Below, one piece after another: positions 9,327-19,067 of a DNA stretch of 64,000 nt. Positions within the stretch are counted from its first letter, which is position 1, and each line of letters begins with the position of its first letter. The notes below the pieces were generated by a model, which saw nothing but the letters and a program-made list of their open reading frames with translations, had not been told where the DNA came from and ran no database searches. Source of the DNA: Pedobacter antarcticus (GTDB taxonomy: Bacteria > Bacteroidota > Bacteroidia > Sphingobacteriales > Sphingobacteriaceae); the NCBI RefSeq assembly GCF_900112985.1, contig NZ_FONS01000002.1:248001-312000 (forward strand). The letters run 5' to 3'. The position numbers and the translations under genes are program-made.

Positions 9327-9340
9327 TGCAATCGTTTGCA
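9327..9340. promoter_or_regulatory. LacI-type operator of the susC operon
   Basis: TGCAATCGTTTGCA begins 5 bp after the -7 element and overlaps the expected transcription start. It is the exact reverse complement of 7997-8010, and the shared block extends to TATGCAATCGTTTGCAG. A second, weaker TGCA-N6-TGCA copy overlaps it at 9337-9350. Confidence 0.8.
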
Positions 9341-9539
9341 GACAATTGCAATAACCAAATATAAGCTGATATAAATATGCAAAAGGAAGGAATTTCAGGG
9401 GTATTATACCTTGAAGCTAATATGCTTGCTATGACGGAATTTCGACGCCTTCTGCGATCAAAATCTCTTCTTCCGTGCTTTCCGGATCTCCAAACCACAC
9501 CTCACCCGCTCTTAATCTCAAACCGAATAAACTTAATGT

Positions 9540-12500
9540 ATGAATCTAAATTTAAAAAAGCCTTTAAAACGGTTTAAAGTAACTAAGGTTGCGATATCCC
9601 CTTTAATGTCTGCCCTATTTATTATAGGTATATCAGCAGCATTTACAGGGCAGGTAAGGGCGGCAAACCCAGGCGGCTTCTATATTCAGACTCCGGTTAC
9701 CGGAGTCGTCAGAGATGGCAGTGGCCAACCAGTTCCGGGCGTAAGCGTGGTTATCAAGGGGTCTAAAACCGGAACTATAACAGATATGAACGGTAAGTTT
9801 AGTATCGCTGCCCAACCAAACAGCATATTGGTCTTCTCTTATATAGGTTATATTGCTCAGGAAGTCACTGTCGGTACAAAAACAGCTCTGGATGTTAAAA
9901 TACTGGAAGATGTCGGCAATCTGAACGAGGTTGTGGTAACAGGTTATACGACAGAACAAAAGAAAGATATTCTGGGCTCTGTGAGCATAGTTAATGCTGC
10001 CGATCTGCAGTCTACACCCACCGGAAACGTAACCAGTCAGCTGCAAGGACGCTCACCAGGTGTAACGGTAAGTGGTGACGGTAGCCTGGATGGAGGTGCT
10101 AAAGTACGTATTCGTGGATTTGGGTCCTTTACAGGTTCCGAACCACTCTACGTAATTGATGGAGTTCCTGTTTCACCCAATACAGCAACTGCAGGTTCAA
10201 GGGCAGGGAGTACAACTTCTGCAATCGACAATCTGAATCCTAATGATATTGCATCCGTACAGGTACTAAAAGATGCAGCATCTGCTTCTATTTACGGAGC
10301 CCGGGCCGCCAATGGAGTTGTTATTATTACAACGAAAAAAGGAAAATCCGGTGCTGCGAAAGTATCGGTAGATGCTTATACAGGTATAAACTATGTGAGT
10401 TCGGGCAGCTTCCCGAAGTTACTGAATGCCCAGCAGATGGGAGATTTATACTGGAAACAAATGGAGGGGGCCTATGCCTCAACCGGTAACCCTGCTTATC
10501 AGCCGGGCGGTGCGAGCTGGAAGCATGACCAGTACGGGTCAGGTGCCAGGCCAGTAATTCCTGAGTTTATCTTAGTTAACAACAACGGATCACGTATCGG
10601 AGGTGCAGCACTGGAGAAAATGAGAACCAGTGACCCAGCCTTATTTGCATCTCTGACGAACCCAGCTAATTATAATCTGAGGACACACCAGATTGTCAGA
10701 TCTGCAGATACAGATTGGTTTGATGAAGTTTATAATCCTGCGCCGATCAGCAATATACAAGTAGGTGCGACAGGTGGATCGGATAATGGGAATTATGCGC
10801 TGAGTTTAAATTATATGACACGTGAAAATACTGCGGCTAAAACCAATACTTTCGACCGTTATACCTTAAGGGCAAATTCCAATTTCAAAATTAAGGAAAA
10901 CATCAGGTTTGGTGAAAACATCCAGATTTCATATAGTAAAATGAGTGGAAATAGCAGCCCCGATGGGGCAGGCCCGCGCGCTGCCTGGGTAATGCAACCA
11001 TTGATTCCTGTTTATGATATTATGGGCAACCCGGCAAGTAGTGCAGCGCCACAGCTGGTTTCTACTAATGATCCGGGACGGAATCCAATCACAGAATCTT
11101 ACCGGAACCGTTTCGATAACACAGAAAACTACGGTATTTTCGGTAATGTTTATACAGAAGTAGATATCATTAAAGGGTTAACCGCAAGGACATCATTTGG
11201 TATAGATTATTCTGCCAGAAATGCGAAAGATGTAAATCCGGTTACCTATGAACACGCGGAGAACACGGCGACAAATTCCATTTCAAACAGAAAGAATTTC
11301 AGTAATACCTGGACCTGGTCAAATACCCTGACCTATGCAACAACATTTAAAGAAAAGCATGATTTAAAAGTCCTGGTAGGTACAGAAGCGATTAAATCGT
11401 ATGCTGAAGATCTGTTTGCTCAACGGTTAGGCTTAGCCCTGAATCTGGAAGATGATCCGAATTTCCAGATTATTAATGCAGGGGTTGGTGCGCAGACCAA
11501 TTCAGGAGGATTCAGAAGAAGTACTTTATATTCCATGTTTTCCAGAGTAGATTATTCGTATGCCGGAAAATATCTGTTGAATGCGACAGTACGTCGTGAT
11601 GAATCATCCAAGTTCTCAAAAAACAATCGCGTAGGATATTTTCCTGCAGTCGCAGCGGGTTGGAGAATTAGTTCTGAGGAGTTTATGAAAGACGTTAAAT
11701 TCCTGACGGACCTGAAGCTACGTGGTAGTTATGGTATTATCGGCAATCAAAGCGGTCTGCCAAATGAAAATCAATACAATGTTTATGTATCCAGCTTAGG
11801 ACAGGGCTATCCGCTTACAGGCGCACAGTCTGTCGCAAATGACAGTTATACTTTGGGCAGTGTAGGTAATCCCAATGCCAAATGGGAGCAGAATACCACT
11901 ACAAATATTGGTTTGGATGCATCTATGTTTAACGGAACGGTGAACTTTACAGTAGAGGTTTATCAGAAGAATACGAAAGATCTGCTGGTTCGAAATCAGG
12001 CTCCAGTTACCGGTACGATGGCGGTACAGCCTTTTCTTAATGCAGGAGACATGCGAAACAGGGGAATCGACCTGGGAATTTCTAAGAACGGTGAATTTAA
12101 GTCTGGTTTCACCTATGATGTAGCTTTAACTTTCTCTAAATACAAAAACGAGGTTACCCGAGTTATGGATAATCCTTTAGCAACTATAATCGGTGAATCG
12201 ACGCGTTTGAACGGAAGTCCGAGTATTACTATGGTTGGACAGCCGATAGGATCTTTCTATGGCTATAAGCTGGACGGATTTTATAATTCCCAGGCAGATG
12301 TAGATGTTTTTAATGCAAAATACAATCCGAACGGTACCACTACACCATGGATCCCTGCAGAAGTAGGAAACTGGAAGATCAAAGATGTGAATGGAGATGG
12401 AATTATTAATGCACTGGACCGAACCATTCTCGGTAGCCCTCATCCAGATTTCCAAAGCAGTCTGAATCTGTCGGCGGGATATAAAAACTTTGATTTTACA

Positions 12501-12950
12501 GCCTTTTTATTTTACAGTAAAGGTGGTCAAATCTTTAACCTGAGCCGTTTCAATACCGACTTCAATACTTTTCAGTTTAACAGAAGTGAAAGAATGCTTA
12601 AGGAATCATGGACACCGGAATTGGGTAATAATGCTAAACTGCCTAAGCTGAATGTTCTGGATACTTATTCGAATTCAAATGTGACAGATTACTACCTGGA
12701 AGACGCCTCTTATCTACGTTTAAAAACTGTGCAGGTAGGTTATACACTTCCAACCCGGCTGGTAAGCAGACTGAAGATGGAAAAAGTGAGAGTCTACGTT
12801 CAGGCGCAGAACTTATTTACTGTTTCTAAAGCGACAGTACTGGATCCGGATGCAGGATTAAATGGTGATGTTGATACTTCTATGGGTGTAATTGCCAATA
12901 CTTTACCGACGCCGAAACAGGTTTTATTTGGTATAAGTGTAGGATTCTAA
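9540..12950 (+). CDS. SusC/RagA-family TonB-dependent outer-membrane transporter
   Basis: Outer-membrane importer of 1136 residues. An N-terminal signal segment (hydrophobic, near residues 19-42) is followed by a carboxypeptidase-like regulatory domain (VTGVVRDGSGQPVPGVSV, near 53), the plug (NEVVVTGYTTEQKKDILGSV, then VRIRGFGS and PLYVIDGVPV) and a 22-strand barrel ending in ISVGF. It pairs with the SusD lipoprotein 25 bp downstream, forming a lidded pore for oligosaccharides. The shared LacI operator with the glucuronate operon suggests a uronic-acid-containing glycoside as cargo; this is inference. Confidence 0.95.
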   Translation: MNLNLKKPLKRFKVTKVAISPLMSALFIIGISAAFTGQVRAANPGGFYIQTPVTGVVRDGSGQPVPGVSVVIKGSKTGTITDMNGKFSIAAQPNSILVFSYIGYIAQEVTVGTKTALDVKILEDVGNLNEVVVTGYTTEQKKDILGSVSIVNAADLQSTPTGNVTSQLQGRSPGVTVSGDGSLDGGAKVRIRGFGSFTGSEPLYVIDGVPVSPNTATAGSRAGSTTSAIDNLNPNDIASVQVLKDAASASIYGARAANGVVIITTKKGKSGAAKVSVDAYTGINYVSSGSFPKLLNAQQMGDLYWKQMEGAYASTGNPAYQPGGASWKHDQYGSGARPVIPEFILVNNNGSRIGGAALEKMRTSDPALFASLTNPANYNLRTHQIVRSADTDWFDEVYNPAPISNIQVGATGGSDNGNYALSLNYMTRENTAAKTNTFDRYTLRANSNFKIKENIRFGENIQISYSKMSGNSSPDGAGPRAAWVMQPLIPVYDIMGNPASSAAPQLVSTNDPGRNPITESYRNRFDNTENYGIFGNVYTEVDIIKGLTARTSFGIDYSARNAKDVNPVTYEHAENTATNSISNRKNFSNTWTWSNTLTYATTFKEKHDLKVLVGTEAIKSYAEDLFAQRLGLALNLEDDPNFQIINAGVGAQTNSGGFRRSTLYSMFSRVDYSYAGKYLLNATVRRDESSKFSKNNRVGYFPAVAAGWRISSEEFMKDVKFLTDLKLRGSYGIIGNQSGLPNENQYNVYVSSLGQGYPLTGAQSVANDSYTLGSVGNPNAKWEQNTTTNIGLDASMFNGTVNFTVEVYQKNTKDLLVRNQAPVTGTMAVQPFLNAGDMRNRGIDLGISKNGEFKSGFTYDVALTFSKYKNEVTRVMDNPLATIIGESTRLNGSPSITMVGQPIGSFYGYKLDGFYNSQADVDVFNAKYNPNGTTTPWIPAEVGNWKIKDVNGDGIINALDRTILGSPHPDFQSSLNLSAGYKNFDFTAFLFYSKGGQIFNLSRFNTDFNTFQFNRSERMLKESWTPELGNNAKLPKLNVLDTYSNSNVTDYYLEDASYLRLKTVQVGYTLPTRLVSRLKMEKVRVYVQAQNLFTVSKATVLDPDAGLNGDVDTSMGVIANTLPTPKQVLFGISVGF

Positions 12951-12975
12951 TTTTTGAAAAACAAAAAATAATTTT

Positions 12976-14769
12976 ATGAAAAAGTCTCAATCGATAATAT
13001 TTATAATGATCTGCTGCAGTATGTTCTTTTCCTGCAGTAAGGACTTCATAGAGCAGGGGCCGGTTGGTTCCTTCCCCGAAAGTGTCCTTAAAACACCTGA
13101 TGGGATCCGAAAAGCATTAGTTGGTGCTTACTCCTCGCTGAATGGTACCGAAGGCTTAGAGAGGACGCCGGCTCAGGCCCTGTTTGGCAGTATTCGCGGG
13201 GGCGAAGCCAACAGGGGTTCCGGGAATGGTGTGCAGCCTCAAATGTCTCAAATACAACGTTTCGAAGTGAATACAAGTAACAGCTCGGTACTTTTGTTTT
13301 TCAATCATTTTGCAGATGCAATCGCCCGCACAAATTTGGTGTTAAAGTACCTTCCCCAGGTAGAAGGTCTGGATCCGCAGGATGCTAAAAACATCGAAGC
13401 GGAAGCTAAATTTTTAAGAGCTCATTATCATTTTATGATGAAAAGGGTATTCAAGAATACGCCATGGCTGGACGTAGAAAGTCTGAATGATCCAAAAGTA
13501 TCCAACACTGATGATGGTGGTAACTTCATTGATATCTGGCCAAAAATTGCTGCGGATTTCAAATATGCAGTGGATAATCTTCCGCAGACACAAGCTGATT
13601 TCGGCAGACCGAATAAATGGGCGGCAAAGGCATATTATGCCAAAACTCTGGTCTATATGGGTAATGAAGGGGATGATGCGAATTATACGCTGGCGAAGGT
13701 AGAATTCGACGACTTGATTGCTAATGGTGTAAATGTGAAGGGGCAAAAATATGCGCTGAATCCAAATTATCATGATAATTTCAATACACAGAAAGAGAAC
13801 GGGCCTGAATCTGTCTTCCAGGTTCAGCATTCTGTCAATGACGGAAGTACAAATAATTGGGCAAACGCAAATTTGGAGACACTTTTTACAGGTTTGCAGG
13901 CTAGTGATGGCCCGACTTTAGGACGCGGATATGCTTATTTCAACCCCTCCCAATGGTTTGTAAATAAATTCAGAGTAGATGCGAATGGACTGCCTATCTT
14001 TAATCACACTGCGCGTAATGCCGCCTTCGTGAAAAATGATGATGGAATTGAATCTACTGCACCATTTACACCTGACGCAGGTTTGATCGACCCAAGGCTG
14101 GACTGGACAGTTGGACGCCGTGGTATTCCTTATCTTGATTATGGTTTAATGCCAGGAAAGGCCTGGATTCGCGATCAGGCTTATGGTGGGCCATATATCA
14201 GTAAGAAATTCTTTACATTGAAATCTCGGGAAGGCGTTGATACCGCACCGGGAACGCCATACAATAACCTGAATATTGATATTATTCGTTATGCAGATGT
14301 CTTATTATTGGCAGCAGAAGTAGAGGCGCGGATCGGAAGTGAGGCTAAGGCGATGGAATATGTAAATATGGTTCGTAATCGTATGGTAAATAACACAGCT
14401 GATCCTGAGAACTGGGTCCTGAGGAATGGTGTACCGGCGGCTAATTATAAAATTGGCTTGTATAGCGCAGGAACTTTTCCGTTCGATAGTAAAACCAATG
14501 CTTTAAAAGCTGTTTTCTTTGAGCGTACGCTGGAGTTAGGTCTGGAAGGACACAGAGCTTATGATGCAATAAGATTTGGCGCAGAAGATCAGACAACAGA
14601 TCTGGATGAATTGAATGGTTATCTTCAGTACGAGTCTACTTTGAGAGGATTTGTTTCCGGAGCAAACTATACACGTGCGCCTGATGCTGTTATCCCCATC
14701 CCCCAGCAAGCTGTTGAGAACAGTTTTAAAGATGGTAAAATTACCTTGAAACAAAATCCAGGCTATTAA
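12976..14769 (+). CDS. SusD/RagB-family substrate-binding lipoprotein
   Basis: Surface glycan-binding lid of 597 residues. A lipoprotein signal ends at Cys20 (FFSCSKD), followed by the SusD start FIEQGPVGSFPESVLKTPDGIRKALVGAYSSLNG, the N-terminal TPR-like helices (EAKFLRAHYHFMM) and the C-terminal RagB/SusD region (FERTLELGLEGHRAYDAIRFG, then VIPIPQQAVENS). It forms a unit with the SusC upstream. The ligand cannot be read from sequence. Confidence 0.94.
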   Translation: MKKSQSIIFIMICCSMFFSCSKDFIEQGPVGSFPESVLKTPDGIRKALVGAYSSLNGTEGLERTPAQALFGSIRGGEANRGSGNGVQPQMSQIQRFEVNTSNSSVLLFFNHFADAIARTNLVLKYLPQVEGLDPQDAKNIEAEAKFLRAHYHFMMKRVFKNTPWLDVESLNDPKVSNTDDGGNFIDIWPKIAADFKYAVDNLPQTQADFGRPNKWAAKAYYAKTLVYMGNEGDDANYTLAKVEFDDLIANGVNVKGQKYALNPNYHDNFNTQKENGPESVFQVQHSVNDGSTNNWANANLETLFTGLQASDGPTLGRGYAYFNPSQWFVNKFRVDANGLPIFNHTARNAAFVKNDDGIESTAPFTPDAGLIDPRLDWTVGRRGIPYLDYGLMPGKAWIRDQAYGGPYISKKFFTLKSREGVDTAPGTPYNNLNIDIIRYADVLLLAAEVEARIGSEAKAMEYVNMVRNRMVNNTADPENWVLRNGVPAANYKIGLYSAGTFPFDSKTNALKAVFFERTLELGLEGHRAYDAIRFGAEDQTTDLDELNGYLQYESTLRGFVSGANYTRAPDAVIPIPQQAVENSFKDGKITLKQNPGY

Positions 14770-14845
14770 GCGGTAAATACCAATTTATTAGAAATTGTCG
14801 CTAATTTGAATTCTGGATTCCATACCAAATATATATTTTAATACA

Positions 14846-17119
14846 ATGAGCTATTTACAACAACCTAACCGAAAATCGAAATGGAGAAAAGGCCTGCTGC
14901 TTTGTTCAGTACTTTGCATCAGCAGCCTGTTTTATCAGTGTAAAAATGATGAAATGTCCGCAGAAGCTTCCCTGAAGAAAATGGAGGTTGAAAAGGGTTT
15001 TGAGGTGAAACTAGCAGCTTCAGAGCCATTGGTCAGTGCGCCCGTAGCCATGACTTTTGATGACCGTGGCCGGATGTGGGTCGTGGAAATGAACGGTTTT
15101 ATGCCGGATACGCTTGGTACAGGAGAAGATGCTCCAAGTGGAAAAATAGTAATCCTTGAAGACACCGATCACGATGGGGTTGCAGATAACCGCAAAATAT
15201 TTCTGGATTCGCTGCAATTGCCGCGGGCCATTTGTCTGATAGAAAACGGAGCGCTCGTAGCTGAGCCTCCGTATTTATGGTATTATGAAATTAAGGGCGA
15301 TAAAGCAGGTAAAAAGACTTTGGTGGACAGTACTTATGCAGATGACGGTAATGTTGAACATCAGCCGAATGGCCTGCTCAGAGCAATGGACAACTGGATT
15401 TATAATGCTAAATCGAGTACGCGATATCGTAAAGTCGGAGATCAATGGAAAAAAGAAAGTACACATTTCCGGGGACAGTGGGGCGTTTCTCAGGACAACT
15501 CCGGAAGACTGTATTATAACCACAATTCTGCCAATATCCTTGGAGATTATTTCACACCTGGATTAGGATCGCAAAATCCGAATCAGAAAGAAATTGCGGG
15601 TTATAATGTGGCTGTAGTACCAGATAACAGGGTTTATCCGGCTCATGCTACACCTGGTGTAAACCGTGGTTATATGGAAGGTATTCTGGACAGTAACCAG
15701 AGATTGGTGAATTTTACTGCTGCCTGCGGACCACTGATTTACAGGGGCAATTTATTTGGGGAAGCCTATGTACAGAACGGCTTTGTAGCTGAACCTTCGG
15801 CCAACCTGATTAAGCGTAATATTTTAAAACAGGAAGATGGTTACATCGTAAGCGGAGAACAAGCTTATCAGGGAAAAGAGTTTTTATCCAGTGTGGACGA
15901 GCGATTTAGGCCGGTTAACCTGAATGATGGTCCTGATGGCGCTTTGTATGTCCTGGATATGTACAGAGGTATTATCCAGCATAAGACCTATCTCACGCCA
16001 TATTTGAAAAATGAGATCAAAGAACGTAATCTCACTTTGCCGCTGGTTTGCGGAAGAATCTACAGAATCGTACCTGAGGGTGCCAATCCAGTAATGAAAA
16101 CCATGCCGCAGGACCCGCAGCAGTTAGTCGCAGCACTGGCAGATCCGAATGGATGGATTCGTGATAAAGCACAGCAAATGCTGATTGACCGTAAAAATAA
16201 AGATGTCGTACCTGCTTTACAGAAAGCACTGGGCTCATCAAACAAATTGCAGGCTGTACATGCGCTCTGGACATTGGAGGGTTTACATGAATTGACAACC
16301 GAAGAAGTTCTGGCAGCAGTTAAGTCTGATTCCTGGGCAATCAGGATGCAGGGATTGAGTGTAATTCCATCGGTTATTAATAAGCAGAATTCCGGTGCTT
16401 ATATCGCTGCTTTAAATGAAAAAGCCTTAATCGGCGACAAACGTGCTGCACCTTATATTGGGTTTTTAGTACAATTCATTCAGCCTTTAAACCCTAAAGC
16501 CGCTTCAGATCTGACCCAGGCGCTGATTAAATTATACGCCAATGATAAATATGTAGCTGGTGCAATTGTAAGTAACCTGAAAGATAAAGAGGCCGCCTTC
16601 CACACAGAATTATTAAAAAAGTATCCGGATACGAACCTGGCTATTAATACACAGTTGGCCAAGGTTGCTTTAAATAAGGCAAACGAGTTGCTTAATAAAG
16701 ATCCGAAGGTTATCGAAGCGCGTTATCCAAAAGGAGTATTGATCTATAAATCTACTTGTCAGACCTGCCACGGACCAGATGGGAACGGAATAAAATCGCT
16801 GGCACCGCCGCTGAATAAATCGGAATGGGTTAATGGTAATAAAGACAAATTAATTCCAATTGTACTTTTTGGCCTGACGGGTCCAGTACCCGTAAATGGA
16901 CATTTGTATACCAAACCTGAGATTATGGCCGATATGCCCGGCATTGGGGCCACTGAAGAGTTTCATGATAAGGATATTGCCGAGTTGCTGAATTATATCC
17001 GGAATTCTTGGCAGAATAAAGCATATAAAGTGACTGAAAGCGAAGTTACGGCCATTCGTAATCTATATAAAGGCAGGGATAAAGCCTTCACAGTTGAAGA
17101 ACTGAGCCGCATTAATTAA
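14846..17119 (+). CDS. PVC-type heme-binding / HEAT / cytochrome c lipoprotein
   Basis: A 757-residue exported protein. A signal peptide ends in a lipobox-like LFYQC at Cys32. Next comes a beta-propeller-like PVC-type heme-binding (DUF7133-like) domain (VEKGFEVKLAASEPLVSAPVAMTFDDRG, then NDGPDGALYVLDMYRG near residue 355). HEAT-like repeats cover about 430-620, and a C-terminal cytochrome c has CQTCH at 638-642. Such proteins are known from Planctomycetes and Bacteroidota and are thought to be periplasmic dehydrogenases or electron carriers. It follows SusD by 76 bp and precedes the DUF1080 gene, so a role in oxidising an imported glycoside is plausible but unproven. Confidence 0.85.
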   Translation: MSYLQQPNRKSKWRKGLLLCSVLCISSLFYQCKNDEMSAEASLKKMEVEKGFEVKLAASEPLVSAPVAMTFDDRGRMWVVEMNGFMPDTLGTGEDAPSGKIVILEDTDHDGVADNRKIFLDSLQLPRAICLIENGALVAEPPYLWYYEIKGDKAGKKTLVDSTYADDGNVEHQPNGLLRAMDNWIYNAKSSTRYRKVGDQWKKESTHFRGQWGVSQDNSGRLYYNHNSANILGDYFTPGLGSQNPNQKEIAGYNVAVVPDNRVYPAHATPGVNRGYMEGILDSNQRLVNFTAACGPLIYRGNLFGEAYVQNGFVAEPSANLIKRNILKQEDGYIVSGEQAYQGKEFLSSVDERFRPVNLNDGPDGALYVLDMYRGIIQHKTYLTPYLKNEIKERNLTLPLVCGRIYRIVPEGANPVMKTMPQDPQQLVAALADPNGWIRDKAQQMLIDRKNKDVVPALQKALGSSNKLQAVHALWTLEGLHELTTEEVLAAVKSDSWAIRMQGLSVIPSVINKQNSGAYIAALNEKALIGDKRAAPYIGFLVQFIQPLNPKAASDLTQALIKLYANDKYVAGAIVSNLKDKEAAFHTELLKKYPDTNLAINTQLAKVALNKANELLNKDPKVIEARYPKGVLIYKSTCQTCHGPDGNGIKSLAPPLNKSEWVNGNKDKLIPIVLFGLTGPVPVNGHLYTKPEIMADMPGIGATEEFHDKDIAELLNYIRNSWQNKAYKVTESEVTAIRNLYKGRDKAFTVEELSRIN

Positions 17120-17148
17120 TAAATTGTATTACCTAATCAAATGTAAAT

Positions 17149-18504
17149 ATGAATATCTCGAAATTTTTAGTTGTTGCCATGTTCTGCTATTCCGGCAGTG
17201 TCACTGCACAGCAAAAACCAGTATGGAAATCGCTTTTTAACGGTAAAGACCTGACAGGTTGGGAACAACTGAACGGAAAAGCAAAATATGAAGTAAAAAA
17301 TGGGGAAATTATAGGAACTACTGTGCCTAAGGAGCCGAATTCTTTTTTGACAACTAAAGAAAAGTATGGCGATTTTATTCTCGAGCTGGAGTTGCTGGTA
17401 GACAACTCCATGAATTCCGGTATACAGATAAGAAGTGAAAGTACCGCAGATTATCAGGATGGCCGTGTACATGGATATCAGGTGGAAGTAGATCCTTCTG
17501 ACCGTGCCTGGAGCGGTGGTATTTATGATGAAGCCAGAAGAGGGTGGTTGTATCCACTTAATATTAACCCTAAAGCTCAGACGGCTTTTAAAAAGTCAGA
17601 ATGGAATAAATACAGGATAGAATGTATCGGTAGTTCGATCCGTACCTGGATTAATGGTGTGCCTGCAGCTAATGTCGTAGATGCAATGACATTAAAAGGC
17701 TTTATCGCTTTGCAGGTGCATGGGATTTATGGTGACCAGAAACCAGGAACTGAGATTCGCTGGCGTAATATTCGTATTCAGACTGCAAATCTTGTACCCT
17801 CAAAGATTGATGATATTTATGTAGTTAACCTGGTTCCGAATTCAGTTTCTGCACAAGAAAAAGCGCAGGGTTATGGATTGCTGTGGGACGGAAAAACAGC
17901 TAAAGGATGGATAGGAGCTAATAAAACGAAATTTCCTGAAACAGGGTGGACAATCTCCAACGGAGAATTAACTGTACAGGAATCAAATGGAGCGGAATCT
18001 ACTAATGGCGGCGATATTGTTACAGAAAAGCAGTATAAAGCATTTGAGCTTAAATTTGATTTTAAACTAACCGAAGGGGCCAATAGTGGTATTAAGTATT
18101 TTGTAACCTTGAAAGAACAAAGTCAGGGTTCAGCTATTGGTTTGGAGTACCAGGTTCTGGATGACGAGAAGCACCCTGATGCAAAATTAGGACGTGACGG
18201 AAACCGTACACTGGCTTCGTTGTATGACCTGATTACCGGTAAAAAAGATAGAAATGCGATCCACAAGATCGGAGAGTGGAACCAGGGATTGATCCGCGTT
18301 TATCCCGATAACAGGGTTGAACATTGGCTTAACGGGTTTAAAGTGGTAACTTATACAAGAGGTTCAGCAGAATTCAAAGCACTAGTTGCTGCTAGCAAAT
18401 ACAAAGACTGGAAAGATTTTGGAATGGCTCCACAGGGACATATCCTTATCCAGGATCATGGAAATAAAGTATCCTACAGAAGTATTAAGATTAAACAACT
18501 CTAA
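17149..18504 (+). CDS. Double DUF1080 protein (3-keto-disaccharide hydrolase family)
   Basis: A 451-residue secreted protein with a signal peptide ending near ...SVTAQQ. Two DUF1080 concanavalin-like beta-sandwich domains are present: the first from about residue 26 (WKSLFNGKDLTGWEQ), the second from about 241 (LLWDGKTAKGWIGA). Pfam now calls the family 3-keto-disaccharide hydrolase because members cleave 3-ketoglycosides. It is the last gene of the susC operon, 29 bp after the cytochrome protein, and a terminator follows. A partner 3-dehydrogenase would be needed: the upstream heme protein or a Gfo/Idh/MocA enzyme are candidates. Confidence 0.87.
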   Translation: MNISKFLVVAMFCYSGSVTAQQKPVWKSLFNGKDLTGWEQLNGKAKYEVKNGEIIGTTVPKEPNSFLTTKEKYGDFILELELLVDNSMNSGIQIRSESTADYQDGRVHGYQVEVDPSDRAWSGGIYDEARRGWLYPLNINPKAQTAFKKSEWNKYRIECIGSSIRTWINGVPAANVVDAMTLKGFIALQVHGIYGDQKPGTEIRWRNIRIQTANLVPSKIDDIYVVNLVPNSVSAQEKAQGYGLLWDGKTAKGWIGANKTKFPETGWTISNGELTVQESNGAESTNGGDIVTEKQYKAFELKFDFKLTEGANSGIKYFVTLKEQSQGSAIGLEYQVLDDEKHPDAKLGRDGNRTLASLYDLITGKKDRNAIHKIGEWNQGLIRVYPDNRVEHWLNGFKVVTYTRGSAEFKALVAASKYKDWKDFGMAPQGHILIQDHGNKVSYRSIKIKQL

Positions 18505-18524
18505 AGATAAATCCTAAAATGCTT

Positions 18525-18586
18525 AATCTGATTGTGGAAAAACGGTGGTGCCAGGCACTGGATTTTCTGCAATCGGATTTTGTTTT
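18525..18586 (+). terminator. Terminator after the susC operon
   Basis: AATCTGATTG (18525-18534) pairs with CAATCGGATT (18570-18579) with one G-U pair. A smaller GTGCC/GGCAC hairpin lies inside, and TTTGTTTTTT follows. Confidence 0.6.
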
Positions 18587-18686
18587 TTAAGCAGATTATT
18601 CCACCGTGTATATTATTTGTTACACACAGTTAATTTAGATACAAGGAATTATCTGTTTCTTACGAGCCTTAACCAAATGAATATTT

Positions 18687-19058
18687 ATGGACCTGCTGTT
18701 AAGTATATTGAACATCGTCTTTTGTATTGCCTTTCTCCTGTTTGCTTACGTAAATCTTAATGATAATGATTCCTGGCTCTGGGTGCCAATCTATATGGTT
18801 GCTGCTGTCGCCTGCGGATTAGCTGCCTTCCACTATGTCTACCCTAACCTGTATTTGGTTGCAGTAACTTTTTACCTGGTCTATGCAGTAGTCCTGTTTT
18901 TTAGTAAAGATGGTGTTAAAGACTGGGTCATTAAATACGGAAAGCCCAGCCTGGTGGAGAGTATGCAGGCGACTAAGCCTTATATTGAAAAAGCAAGGGA
19001 ATTTTTCGGTCTGCTGATTATCAGTGCTGCACTGCTGCTGAATTATTTTATTCATTAA
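18687..19058 (+). CDS. TMEM220-family membrane protein at the head of the ebo cluster
   Basis: A 123-residue protein with about four membrane helices (LLSILNIVFCIAFLLFAYVNL, WVPIYMVAAVACGLAAF, a third near 58-75 and a C-terminal one). The NLNDNDSWLW stretch between helices 1 and 2 fits the transmembrane 220 family. No biochemical function is known for bacterial members. It lies 9 bp before eboA, on the same strand, so it is probably the first gene of the ebo operon and may contribute to the same membrane process. Confidence 0.8.
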   Translation: MDLLLSILNIVFCIAFLLFAYVNLNDNDSWLWVPIYMVAAVACGLAAFHYVYPNLYLVAVTFYLVYAVVLFFSKDGVKDWVIKYGKPSLVESMQATKPYIEKAREFFGLLIISAALLLNYFIH

Positions 19059-19067
19059 CGGAAAGCT

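Noticed and set aside
9377..9577. Plus-strand frame of 66 codons in the susC leader
   Set aside because: No family features, it overlaps the susC start, and the region is explained by promoter and operator.
18606..18625. GTGTA-N10-TACAC inverted repeat before the ebo cluster
   Set aside because: Arms of five bases only and no promoter box at a fitting distance; too weak to call.
18545..18760. Plus-strand frame after the susC terminator
   Set aside because: Begins inside the terminator loop and overlaps the TMEM220 gene in another frame; no protein-like features.
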